This document shows, piece after piece, positions 55,530 to 63,942 of a stretch of DNA of 64,000 bases; position 1 is the first letter of the stretch, and each line of letters starts with the position of its first letter. Both the position numbers and the translations under genes were made by a program. The notes under the pieces were generated by a model. That model saw only the letters and a program-made list of their open reading frames with translations. It had not been told where the DNA came from and searched no databases. Location of the stretch: positions 1 to 64,000 of the forward strand of contig NZ_JALHLG010000003.1 of NCBI RefSeq assembly GCF_022832375.1. Direction: 5' to 3'. The DNA is from Novosphingobium beihaiense. Lineage in GTDB: Bacteria; Pseudomonadota; Alphaproteobacteria; Sphingomonadales; Sphingomonadaceae.

Positions 55530-57209
55530 TCACGATAACAGGTCTTTTGCGTCTTTTTCCGCGCGCAGAGCAAACTCACGCGCGGCCCGCACCGGTACCT
55601 TGAGGCAGCATTCCACGCCCCCCGGATTGAACTGGAGATCGACATCGGACTTGAGCTCGTGCGCGACGATCTTCTCGATCAGATCGCGCCCGAAGCCCCG
55701 CTTGTCCGGCTCGACGACAGGCGGCCCGCCCTCTTCCCGCCAGTGGATTTCGGCCAGTTCCGCCGACAGCAGAACCCAGTGGATATGAATGCGCCCCTCG
55801 ATCGTGCTGAGCGCGCCGTACTTGGCGGCATTCGTCGCCAGCTCGTGAATCGCCAGCCCCAGCGACATCGCATCGTTGGGTGCCAGCTTGATATCGGGGC
55901 CGGACATTTCAACGTGGCTCTCATGCCCGCCCATGTAGGGTGCCAGCTCCGAGCGCACGATGTCGCCGATCGCGGCATGCCGCCAGTCGGACTGGGACAG
56001 CAGATCGTGCGTCGCCGAAAGCGCCCGGATCCGCGCTGTCAGGCTCTCGGTGAAATCGTCTATATTCTTCGCCCGGCGCCGGGTCAGAGCAGCAATCGAC
56101 AGCACGTTGGCCAGCGTGTTCTTGACGCGGTGGTTCAGCTCGCGCGTCAGTGAATTGCGGATCGAGGCCTGGTTGGTCAGCCATTCCAGCACCCGGCGGT
56201 CCTCCGCCGCGCGCTTGGTGATAAGCCGCCCGATCGCCATGACCATCAGCGACGCCAGAGCGCCGAAGAACAGCGTGATCCGCGAAAGCGCGGACAGGAC
56301 GCTGCCTTTCTTGTCGCTGACCTGCACGACCCAGGAATGATTGCCCACGTCGATGCGCCGTTCCATGGTCGAGCCGGTCACGCCCTCCGCCTGCTGCTCA
56401 GCCAGCAATGTGTCCCGCCCAACATGACCGTCGTAAATCGACACCTCGATGCGGTTGTTGCGATAGAGTTCGCCTGCGGAGTTGAGGAAATTGTCCGCCC
56501 GGAAAGGGCTGTAGACGAAGCCCTTCACATGCTGGCGCCCGCCCTCATTGGTTTCCACCGGCATGTAGATAAGAAAACCCGCGGCATCGGGATCGCTCTT
56601 GTCCTGAACCAGATGGACTTTCCCCGAAGCAACCGGGCGCCCCAGCTTCATCGCCTTTTGCATGGCCGCGCGGCGCACCGGTTCGGAGAACATGTCATAG
56701 CCGATCGCGCGGCGGTTCTTGGCCGTTGAGGGCTGCAGGAACACGATCGGCGTCGTGTATTCCGCATCGTGGCGCGGATAGGGGTATGTCAGAAAATCGG
56801 GCCGGCCCGCATCGTGGATGGCATCCTCGAAATCGGCAAGCCCCTCGGCCGGAACCAGCGGGGCCCAGCCCATGCCCAGCGAACCGTAGAGCTTGCCGTC
56901 ACCCTGCAGGTCGTCGGCAAACTCACTGAACTGGTGGCCCGTCACTTCCTGTTGCGTTGCGAACAGAGCCGCTCCTGCGCGCAGCAGGGCAATATTCTCG
57001 GTCACGCGCCGCTGCAGGGCCGATGCGATCTCGGTCAGGTTGCGATCGAGCTCGACCTCACGCGTCTTGCGGTCCGCCCGCTCTATCGCCATGACCGATA
57101 CGGCCGTGGTGATGCTGGCGATGACGAACAGCAGAAACGGCCAGCCGCGTGGATATTTGTGGAACCACGACTGCTTCTGCACCCGGTCCAGAAGCGCCTG
57201 ATCAATCAC
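55530..57209 (-). CDS. CHASE-domain sensor histidine kinase of the HWE family (PhyK-like)
   Basis: A 559-residue membrane kinase read from GTG 57209. Membrane helix 1 is at about 20-40, with a periplasmic CHASE domain at about 80-260 (FATQQEVTGHQF near 101, GYDMFSEPVRRAAM near 168). Helix 2 is at about 305-330. Then comes an HWE-type kinase core with phospho-acceptor LNHRVKNTLANV near 356, HELATNAAKYGALS near 445 and the IHWREEGG motif. It should phosphorylate PhyR. It lies beside nepR-ecfG, divergently, with a shared EcfG-type promoter region, and so appears to be part of the feedback loop. Confidence 0.88.
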   Translation of the reverse strand: MIDQALLDRVQKQSWFHKYPRGWPFLLFVIASITTAVSVMAIERADRKTREVELDRNLTEIASALQRRVTENIALLRAGAALFATQQEVTGHQFSEFADDLQGDGKLYGSLGMGWAPLVPAEGLADFEDAIHDAGRPDFLTYPYPRHDAEYTTPIVFLQPSTAKNRRAIGYDMFSEPVRRAAMQKAMKLGRPVASGKVHLVQDKSDPDAAGFLIYMPVETNEGGRQHVKGFVYSPFRADNFLNSAGELYRNNRIEVSIYDGHVGRDTLLAEQQAEGVTGSTMERRIDVGNHSWVVQVSDKKGSVLSALSRITLFFGALASLMVMAIGRLITKRAAEDRRVLEWLTNQASIRNSLTRELNHRVKNTLANVLSIAALTRRRAKNIDDFTESLTARIRALSATHDLLSQSDWRHAAIGDIVRSELAPYMGGHESHVEMSGPDIKLAPNDAMSLGLAIHELATNAAKYGALSTIEGRIHIHWVLLSAELAEIHWREEGGPPVVEPDKRGFGRDLIEKIVAHELKSDVDLQFNPGGVECCLKVPVRAAREFALRAEKDAKDLLS

Positions 57210-57290
57210 CCCACACTTTCCAGTCTCCTGACGCGGCCGGTTTACGATCCCACATGTCCGCGCCCCCTATGGCAACACTTTGCATCCGGG

Positions 57291-57317
57291 GGAACCTTGC
57301 ACGCTGCCAATTGTTCC
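57291..57317. promoter_or_regulatory. Overlapping divergent EcfG-type promoters (kinase and nepR-ecfG)
   Basis: Plus strand: GGAAC (57291-57295), 16 bases, TGTT (57312-57315). Minus strand: GGAAC (57317-57313), 16 bases, GGTT (57296-57293). The same 27 bp therefore serves as promoter in both directions: nepR-ecfG rightward and the kinase leftward (about 85 bp leader). Confidence 0.78.
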
Positions 57318-57449
57318 ACGATCGGACAGTGGCGGCATTGTCATACCGCCAAAAGGGCATGGACGCCCTCCTCGCTGCGGAGGGCACCCGCAACGGACTT
57401 GACCGGCCCCCTATCTCTCAGCAGGGTAGCCGGCGAAAGGGAGCTTGTG

Positions 57450-57644
57450 TTGAATCGACCCAATGGATCTGGGCCAGCCGGGAAAGTGCAGGGCCTGCCG
57501 CCCGGCATCGAGACGCCGCCCAAGGACGGCGAGCCGGGCTGGGCGTCGGGGTTGAGAAAGCTCTACAACTCCGTCGTAGAAGAGCCGCTGCCGGACAGCT
57601 TTCAGGATCTCCTGAAAAAGCTGGATGACAGCGACGATGCCTGA
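57450..57644 (+). CDS. nepR: Anti-sigma factor NepR
   Basis: A 64-residue protein, start TTG 57450 with AGGGAG at six bases (GTG 57447 is too close to it). The conserved NepR core is IETPPKDGEPGWASGLRKLYN ... EPLPDSFQDLLKKL: two amphipathic helices that wrap around EcfG. PhyR in the phosphorylated state competes for it. Its stop overlaps ecfG, so sigma and anti-sigma are translated together. It is too short and unusual in start codon to be found by simple open-frame length. Confidence 0.9.
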   Translation: MNRPNGSGPAGKVQGLPPGIETPPKDGEPGWASGLRKLYNSVVEEPLPDSFQDLLKKLDDSDDA

Positions 57645-58173
57645 ACGGATCAAGCCCAGCCAGACCGACGAGAGCTTTCGCCAGGAATTGCTCTCCGTCC
57701 TGCCCCACTTGCGCGCCTTTGCCCGCGGGCTGTGCGGACGGGCCGACTTCGCCGACGATCTGGTGCAGGAAACCGCAGTGAAAGCCTGGACCGCGCGGGA
57801 GCGCTATCAGGCCGGCACCAACATGCGCGCGTGGACCTTTGCGATCCTGCGCAACCACTACTTGTCCGAACTGCGCCGGAACAAGCGCCAGACCGACCTG
57901 GACGAAGGCGCGGCGGAGCGCATGCTGGTGATGGACGCCGATCAGGAAGCGCCGCTCCACCTCGGCGATATGGAGCAGGCACTGCACCAGCTCGCCGCCG
58001 AACGCCGCGAGGCGGTGCTGCTGATCGGGGCCTCCGGTTTCAGCTATGAGGAAGCGGCCGAAATCGCCGGATGCCCGGTCGGCACCATGAAAAGCCGAGT
58101 CGCCCGTGCCCGGGCGGACCTGGCGCGGATCCTCGACGGGGAACCGCAAGCCCTGAGCGCACGGACCGGCTGA
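57637..58173 (+). CDS. ecfG: General stress response ECF sigma factor EcfG
   Basis: A 178-residue factor from ATG 57637 (an ATG at 57625 would add four residues). Region 2 is LRAFARGLCGRADFADDLVQETAVKAWTARERYQAGTNMRAWTF (about 25-68). Region 4 is REAVLLIGASGFSYEEAAEIAGCPVGTMKSRVARAR (about 118-153). It overlaps the nepR stop by 8 bases. It directs polymerase to GGAAC-N16/17-CGTT promoters, several of which I can see in this window. Confidence 0.93.
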   Translation: MPERIKPSQTDESFRQELLSVLPHLRAFARGLCGRADFADDLVQETAVKAWTARERYQAGTNMRAWTFAILRNHYLSELRRNKRQTDLDEGAAERMLVMDADQEAPLHLGDMEQALHQLAAERREAVLLIGASGFSYEEAAEIAGCPVGTMKSRVARARADLARILDGEPQALSARTG

Positions 58174-58195
58174 GCGCTCCCCCAAGGCGGGCGCG

Positions 58196-59356
58196 TCAGG
58201 CCTCTGCCTTCAGCTTCGGCAGCAGTATCAGGCACATGGCCGAAATCGCATGGAACGCGAGCGCCGCACCCGCGACCGGGACAGTCCCATGCTCGATCCA
58301 CGGCGAAACCAGCGCCGTGCCTGCCGCCGCCGCGCCCAGCACGAACAGGATCACCAGCGCGCTCCCCCGGGCGTCGTCCCCGTGCGAGGCAAGGATAGCG
58401 CGGAAGAAGCCCGGCGGCCCGCGCAATCCCAGCCCGGTATTGACCGGCACGAATAACACCGTGATCACCAGTGCCGAGCTGCCCCCCGCCAGCGCATAGA
58501 GGAACTGCGCCAGCGCGCCCGCCGCCGCGATCCCTGTTCCCGCGGCAATCACCTGCTCCGCACCATAGCGCCGTACTGCCCGTGTAGCGGAATTGGCCGC
58601 GATCATGAATGTGGCGATGCCGCAGACCTGCATCACGATGAAGTCGGTCAGCGTGCCGCCGTGAACGCGCACGAAGACGGTGGGCATGCCGAAAACGAAG
58701 ACCAGCAACCCGCCCAGCACCAGCGCCTGGCTCAGCGCATAGCGCAGGAACACAGGATCACGCAGCAGGGCCATGAAACTGCCCTTCCCCCGGCGGCGCA
58801 CTTGCGGCACGCCGCCCAAAGCCAGCAGCAGCACCCCGAGCACCGCTGCCGTTGCCGCCATGACATCGAAATTGAGCTGCCAGCCACCGATCGCCAGCAA
58901 CGCCGCACCGGCAACGGGCGCAAGCGCGGGCGCAAGCGATTCGATGCTGCCCAGCACGCCAATCGCACGCACCGCGTTTTCCTCATCGAACATGGCATTG
59001 ACGATACCGGGGGCAAAGACGGCAGGAGCGGCGGCCACCATGCCTTGTACCGCGCGCAAGGCGATCAGCGCTTCCATCGATGGCGCCAGCGAGCAGGCCA
59101 GCGAAAGCAGCGCCGTGGCAAATAGTGAACCAATGAACAGGTGCGGCGTCGCCACCCGGTCGCCCAGCACGCCGTATCCGAACAGGCCAAGGCACGAACC
59201 GCCGACATAAGCCGCCAGCACGAGCTGTGCCTGTGCCGGATCGCCGCCCAGCGCCTCAGGCATGCGGGGCACGGCGGGCAGAACAAGGTCCGTGCCCATC
59301 AGCCCGACGATCGTACTGCCCACAACCAGCGCCAGCGTAACCCATCCGCGATTCAC
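58196..59356 (-). CDS. MFS transporter of Bcr/CflA type
   Basis: Start chosen at GTG 59356 (AGGGGG eight bases upstream). The 386-residue protein has 12 membrane helices, beginning WVTLALVVGSTIVGLMGTDLVLPAVPRM. The D-x-VLPAVP motif after helix 1 and the LGDRVATP-type loop mark the drug:proton antiporters. It converges with ecfG, 22 bp from its stop, and shows no visible stress promoter. The drug is unknown. Confidence 0.85.
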   Translation of the reverse strand: MNRGWVTLALVVGSTIVGLMGTDLVLPAVPRMPEALGGDPAQAQLVLAAYVGGSCLGLFGYGVLGDRVATPHLFIGSLFATALLSLACSLAPSMEALIALRAVQGMVAAAPAVFAPGIVNAMFDEENAVRAIGVLGSIESLAPALAPVAGAALLAIGGWQLNFDVMAATAAVLGVLLLALGGVPQVRRRGKGSFMALLRDPVFLRYALSQALVLGGLLVFVFGMPTVFVRVHGGTLTDFIVMQVCGIATFMIAANSATRAVRRYGAEQVIAAGTGIAAAGALAQFLYALAGGSSALVITVLFVPVNTGLGLRGPPGFFRAILASHGDDARGSALVILFVLGAAAAGTALVSPWIEHGTVPVAGAALAFHAISAMCLILLPKLKAEA

Positions 59357-59635
59357 GAAATTGCCCCCTGCCTTGCATTCCCTCGTTACCGGGCGGAGGG
59401 GATGGCAGCTTGTTCGCAGGTGCACAATCCCTGAGAAAGCCCCAGATGCCGCGGAAGGGAAGACTTCAATCGCGGCAGATTGGACGGACGGTTTTCAGCG
59501 CAGTCCCAGGAGCCTGCCGGATATTCGGAATGCTGGGTGAGCAGACATTCGAAAACCGGCGATAGGGGCTGTCCATGGACTTGCCGTGCGAAGCACCATC
59601 ATTCAATGCGCCCTGCAAATTTGAAGGAGTTTGCC

Positions 59636-60079
59636 GTGAACGTCCGTTTGGCTTCCGTTTGGGATATCGACCTCTTGGTGCCTTTGTTCGATGCCTACCG
59701 TCAATTCTACAAGCAGCCTTCGGACATCGGCGCGGCTCGATCTTTTTTGAAAGAGCGCTTCGAACACCAGCAATCCATCATCCTCATGGCAATCGAAGAC
59801 GGGGAAGCGCTTGGATTTACGCAACTGTATCCAGCGTTCTCATCCACGAGGCTTGCCCGGACTTTGATCCTCAACGACCTCTTCGTAGCCTCCGATGCCC
59901 GAAAGCGAGGGGTTGGCCGGGCGCTGCTCGACGCCGCCCGTGACTATGGAAACCGGATTGGCGCGGTGCGTCTCTCGCTTTCCACAGCGATCGGCAACAC
60001 TACCGCGCAGAGGGTGTATGAAGACGCAGGATGGACACGCGATGAGCAATTCTATGCTTACGGGATTGCGCTCGCATAG
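59636..60079 (+). CDS. GNAT family N-acetyltransferase
   Basis: Start at GTG 59636, with AAGGAG six bases upstream (a perfect Shine-Dalgarno). The 147-residue protein has acetyl-CoA-binding motif A: LNDLFVASDARKRGVGRALLDAA (about 80-102) with the R-x2-G-x-G/A pattern. The C-terminal NTTAQRVYEDAGW (about 122-134) is conserved. It transfers acetyl to a small-molecule or protein amine. The coding bases are less GC-rich than neighbours, a weak sign of transfer. Confidence 0.85.
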   Translation: MNVRLASVWDIDLLVPLFDAYRQFYKQPSDIGAARSFLKERFEHQQSIILMAIEDGEALGFTQLYPAFSSTRLARTLILNDLFVASDARKRGVGRALLDAARDYGNRIGAVRLSLSTAIGNTTAQRVYEDAGWTRDEQFYAYGIALA

Positions 60080-60134
60080 AGAGGGCCGGCATTCCGCCGG
60101 AAGACCAACATAACAGGCGCCCGGACGCCAAGAA

Positions 60135-60169
60135 AAAACCCCCGCTTCCTTGCCGGAAACGGGGGTTTT
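60135..60169. terminator. Bidirectional terminator between GNAT gene and sodB
   Basis: AAAACCCCCG and CGGGGGTTTT form a 10-bp stem around a 15-base loop. It serves both converging genes. Confidence 0.9.
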
Positions 60170-60196
60170 CTCAAATCCGGTGAACCGGAAGCCGGA

Positions 60197-60799
60197 TCAG
60201 GCCGGGTAGGTCCAGGCCGTGCCGCGCTCGAAGTTGTCCGAGGCGAACTTCCAGTTGATGAGGTTTTCGAGCACCGCCTTCACATAGGCCGGGCGCTTGT
60301 TCATCTGATCGATGTAGTAGGCGTGCTCCCACACGTCGATCGTCAGCAGCGGGTTCACGTCCGACGTGATCGCGGTGGCCGCATCGTGGGTCGAGATGAC
60401 CTTGAGCTTGCCGCCGTCGACGACGAGCCAGGCCCAGCCGCTGGCGAAGTGGTTCACCGCTTCGTTGGTCAGCGCTTCGAGCAGCGCATCCATCGAGCCG
60501 AAATCGTTGGTGATGGCAGCCGCCAGGCTTTCGCTCGGCGCGGTCTTTTCGCCGCTCAGCGAGTGCCAGTAGAAACCGTGGTTGTAGGTCTGTGCCGCAT
60601 TGTTGAAGAGACCGCCCGAAGCGGACTTCGCGATCTCTTCCACCGACTTGCCTGCATTCTCGGTGCCTTCGATGGCGGCATTGAGCTTGTCGACGTAAGT
60701 CTTGTGGTGCGCGCCATGGTGAATTTCGAGCGTCTTGGCGGAGATGTGCGGTTCAAGCGCATCCTGGGCGTAAGGCAACGGCATCAGGGCAATGGTCAT
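60197..60799 (-). CDS. sodB: Iron/manganese superoxide dismutase
   Basis: A 200-residue cytosolic enzyme that converts superoxide to peroxide and O2. Metal ligands are the His in HHGAHHKTY near 27-35, the His in FYWHSL near 78, and DVWEHAYYID near 160-169 (Asp and His). The set reads like the Fe form, but metal choice cannot be proven from sequence. I found no EcfG box in front of it. Confidence 0.95.
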   Translation of the reverse strand: MTIALMPLPYAQDALEPHISAKTLEIHHGAHHKTYVDKLNAAIEGTENAGKSVEEIAKSASGGLFNNAAQTYNHGFYWHSLSGEKTAPSESLAAAITNDFGSMDALLEALTNEAVNHFASGWAWLVVDGGKLKVISTHDAATAITSDVNPLLTIDVWEHAYYIDQMNKRPAYVKAVLENLINWKFASDNFERGTAWTYPA

Positions 60800-61039
60800 G
60801 GCAAGATTCCTGTTTTGGTTTGCGAACGCGTGAAAAGCACCGGCGGGAGGAAAGCTGTCCGGCGCTTGAGATGACTTACGCGCCTATGTCTGGTGTCCCC
60901 TTCTACAATTCAACCGCTTGAAGGCTTCATTTTCATGATTTTTTTGGCCGCATTTCCTGCGGTCGCGCGCAAGGGCAGCAGAGCTGCTGCCGCCCCTGCG
61001 CGCTGCCGGGGCGGGGGGTGACGCCCGGCAAGCCGTGGT
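60800..61039. other. Gene-free gap between sodB and the GlsB-type gene
   Basis: About 240 bp. It must hold the sodB promoter. A T-rich stretch at 60925-60950 (ATTTTCATGATTTTTTTGG) lies downstream of the GlsB-type gene on the minus strand. No hairpin or frame of note. Confidence 0.45.
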
Positions 61040-61309
61040 TCAGCGTACCGAACCGCGGCGGAACAGGTTGACCAGGGCGAGCAGAATCACCGCGCCCAGG
61101 AACGAGGTCAGCAACGAGAGGATATCGAACGAGCCGCTGGTAATCGGTGCCCCGCCCAACAGCGGCGTGACCAGAAAACCGGCGATCAGCGATCCAACGA
61201 TACCGACGACGATGTTGAGGAATATTCCCTGCTGCGCATCGGTACGCATCAGGATCGAAGCCAGCCAGCCGATGATCCCTCCGACGATCAGAACAAGCAG
61301 AAACGTCAT
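61040..61309 (-). CDS. GlsB/YeaQ/YmgE family stress-response membrane protein
   Basis: Start at ATG 61309 (GGAGAAGAG upstream). The 89-residue protein has three membrane helices: FLLVLIVGGIIGWLASILM, IVVGIVGSLIAGFLV and LLTSFLGAVILLALVNLF, with the Gly-zipper pattern of the family. Members accumulate under acid, osmotic or stationary-phase stress; the molecular role is unclear. A perfect EcfG-type promoter about 30 bp upstream makes it a likely GSR target. Confidence 0.85.
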   Translation of the reverse strand: MTFLLVLIVGGIIGWLASILMRTDAQQGIFLNIVVGIVGSLIAGFLVTPLLGGAPITSGSFDILSLLTSFLGAVILLALVNLFRRGSVR

Positions 61310-61346
61310 GGGCTCTTCTCCAAAATGTGTGTTCGTTGCCTGGGAT

Positions 61347-61371
61347 AACGGATTGCCCGGTTTGTGGTTCC
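61347..61371 (-). promoter_or_regulatory. EcfG-type promoter of the GlsB/YeaQ gene
   Basis: On the minus strand GGAAC (61371-61367), 16 bases, CGTT (61350-61347): exact consensus, leader about 30 bases to the ATG at 61309. Confidence 0.82.
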
Positions 61372-61608
61372 GGGCACCCCGGACAGAATCCGTTCCGGCC
61401 CCCGCTTCCCGGGTCTCGGCCTTTTGGCCAGCGTCCACATTGAAACAACGTGGGTGCTATACAACCCCCTATCATGCGAATTATTTTCCCAAAAGAAGAG
61501 GGGACAAAACTATTGAAACGAAAAGGTGTTTAATTACACAGGTAGCGGGCCGCGATTCTTCCGGGCACAAGGCAAGAACGCGAACCTACCCTTGGGAGAG
61601 GATGCCAC

Positions 61609-63306
61609 ATGCTCGACAACGCGCCGTCCGGCTGGGATGCCGAGACCGATTTCATTGCCGTGGGATCGGGGATCGGCGGCCTTTCCGCTGCGATCACGGC
61701 GCGCGAGCTGGGGCTGGATGCGATCGTTCTGGAAAAGGCCCCGCAAGTGGGCGGCGTCACCGCGCTGTCCATGGGCGAGGTCTGGGTGGCGGCGAACCAC
61801 CATGCACGCGAACTTGGGCTGGAGGACAGCGTCGAAAGCGGCTTCCGCTACCTCCAGCGCCTCTCGATGGGCTACGGCAGCGATCTCGCCGTGCTCAACA
61901 AAGTGGCCCATGCCCACGAGGCGCTGGCCTATTTCGAAGAACGCATCGGGCTGAAGATGGAAGTGATCCGCGACTGCCCGGATTACTACTACGGCCACAG
62001 CAACGATGCGGTGCCTGAAGGGCGCATGCTGGAAGTGGCCCCCTTCCCCGCCGCTTCCTTGGGCGAATGGCAGGCAAAGACGCGCATCTCGCCGCAGATG
62101 CCCTATGGCATGACCCATCACGACATGCTCCAGGCGGGCGGCACTGCCAATATCGTGAAGTGGGACTTCGCGAAGATGGCCGAGCGGCTGACCCAGGACG
62201 AGCGCTGCCTCGGCCCGGGCCTTGCCGCCTATTTCGTGAAAGGCGCGCTCGACCGCGGCGTCGAAATCCTGACCGAATGCGGCGTGGAGGAACTGATCGC
62301 CGATGGTGAGCGCGTGGCGGGCGTGCGCGCGGTGAAGGACGGCAGGGACTTTTTCGTCCGCGCGCGCAAGGGCGTGCTGGCCGCCGTCAGCAGCTACGAA
62401 CGGAGGCAGGACTACAACCGCACGCTCAGCCGCCAGCTCGAACTGGGCTCGATGGTGTTCGATACGGTCGATGGCGCCGCCTTCCGCCTTGCCGGGCCGC
62501 TCGGCGCACGGGTCGCCAGTGTGCCGGATATCACGTCGCTGGGCTTCACCATTCCCGGCATGGAGGGGGAGGACGGGCGCCCCTTGTGGAACAGCGCGCT
62601 GCCGGTGATCGGTCAGCCGCACACGATCGTCGTCAACCGCGCGGGCAAGCGCTTCGGCAACGAGGCGTTCTACCGCAGCTTCTACTACACCATCGATCAC
62701 ATCGACGGATCGGACCAGACGCATCCGAACTTCCCATGCTGGGCGGTGATCGACAGCCAGGTGCGCGAGAAATACCCGTTCGGCTCGGTCATGCCGGGCT
62801 CCGACTGGCCCGAGGGGCTGGGCGAACGGGCGGATACCTTGCGCGAATTGGCGAACAAGACCGGCATCGATGCAGACGCGCTGGAGGCCACCGTCGCCGC
62901 CTTCAATGCCAATGCCACGCAAGGGATCGACCCCGAATTCGGGCGCGGCGAGCATCCGTGGAGCACATGGATGTGCGGCGATCCCTTCCATCAGCCCTGC
63001 CCGGTTCTGGGCCCGCTGGAGAAAGGCCCGTTCTATGCCGTGCGGCTGGAGCGGATGGGCGGCACTGCCATCACCTCCAGCGGTATCCTCACCGACATGC
63101 ACGGCGCCGCGCTCGACTGGTATGACCGGCCGATCCCCGGCCTTTACGTCGCGGGCAATTCGCAGGCGCGCATGGAAACCGGCGCGGTCATGCAATCGGG
63201 CATCTCCAACGCGCGCGGCATGACTTACGGCTGGCTCGCCGCCCGCCATGCCGCCGGGCAGCCGAGCGATCTGCTGGCGCGGGAAGCCGAAAGGCTGGGC
63301 CTTTGA
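61609..63306 (+). CDS. FAD-dependent oxidoreductase, fumarate reductase/KstD-like family
   Basis: Start at ATG 61609 with TTGGGAGAGG upstream. The 565-residue flavoenzyme has the dinucleotide motif GSGIGGLSAA (about 19-28), the LEKAPQVGGVTALS segment near 41-54 and the C-terminal FAD-clamp GLYVAGNSQARMETG near 510. This class includes 3-ketosteroid delta-1-dehydrogenases and related dehydrogenases of cyclic ketones. It overlaps the next gene by 4 bp, so it is the first gene of a catabolic cluster running off the window. Confidence 0.87.
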   Translation: MLDNAPSGWDAETDFIAVGSGIGGLSAAITARELGLDAIVLEKAPQVGGVTALSMGEVWVAANHHARELGLEDSVESGFRYLQRLSMGYGSDLAVLNKVAHAHEALAYFEERIGLKMEVIRDCPDYYYGHSNDAVPEGRMLEVAPFPAASLGEWQAKTRISPQMPYGMTHHDMLQAGGTANIVKWDFAKMAERLTQDERCLGPGLAAYFVKGALDRGVEILTECGVEELIADGERVAGVRAVKDGRDFFVRARKGVLAAVSSYERRQDYNRTLSRQLELGSMVFDTVDGAAFRLAGPLGARVASVPDITSLGFTIPGMEGEDGRPLWNSALPVIGQPHTIVVNRAGKRFGNEAFYRSFYYTIDHIDGSDQTHPNFPCWAVIDSQVREKYPFGSVMPGSDWPEGLGERADTLRELANKTGIDADALEATVAAFNANATQGIDPEFGRGEHPWSTWMCGDPFHQPCPVLGPLEKGPFYAVRLERMGGTAITSSGILTDMHGAALDWYDRPIPGLYVAGNSQARMETGAVMQSGISNARGMTYGWLAARHAAGQPSDLLAREAERLGL

Positions 63307-63827
63307 TCGAGACGCGCCAGACCGTCACCGTCTCCGCCCCCATCGATACGACATGGAACTATGCCCAGGAAGTGGAACGCTGGGCGGAAATCATGCCCGG
63401 CTACCAGTCCTGCGAGATCCGTTCGGATGACGATTCCCTCTGGACGCTCAAGGTGGGCGTGGGCGGGCTGGTGCGCACGGTGAAAGTCGCAGTCCATGTC
63501 GAACGCTGGGCCGGGCCGGAACGCGTGGACTTCACCTTCCGCCTGCAAGGCGATCCAGTCGAAGGCAGCGGTTCCTATGAGGCCTCGCCAGCCGGGAACG
63601 GGCACACGCAAGTGGAGCTTGCCGTGCAAGTGTGCGGCTCCGGCCCGATGGCGCCGATGTGGGAAGCCATGGGCGGCCCCGTCCTTCCCAAGTTCGCCAA
63701 AGGCTTTGCCGAGCAGCTCAAGACGCGGATCGAGGAACAGGCGGGAACCGCCGCCCCTGTCCCGGCGCGCGCGCCCTCGCTTCTGGCGCAGCTTTGCCAC
63801 TGGCTGCGGCGCCTCCCTGCCCGCTGA
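63303..63827 (+). CDS. CoxG-like SRPBCC protein
   Basis: A 174-residue protein from TTG 63303, overlapping the previous stop (TTGA). The START-like SRPBCC domain is at about 5-150: VSAPIDTTWNYAQEVERWAEIMPGYQSCEI near 12, then SGSYEASPAG and FAKGFAEQLKTRIEE. A short basic tail follows. The family includes CoxG, a membrane or accessory factor of molybdo-enzymes, but SRPBCC folds also carry ligands. Coupling to the dehydrogenase suggests a role with hydrophobic substrate. Confidence 0.78.
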   Translation: MIETRQTVTVSAPIDTTWNYAQEVERWAEIMPGYQSCEIRSDDDSLWTLKVGVGGLVRTVKVAVHVERWAGPERVDFTFRLQGDPVEGSGSYEASPAGNGHTQVELAVQVCGSGPMAPMWEAMGGPVLPKFAKGFAEQLKTRIEEQAGTAAPVPARAPSLLAQLCHWLRRLPAR

Positions 63828-63942
63828 CCGGCAACGCCCCGGCGGAACCGCCGGATGCCGGAAATCCGCGATGGACAAGGAGCCCGCAGGCGCGCACTGT
63901 TCACCTGTACAGCATAATCCTTGGGAGAGGAGCGCAGCCGCA

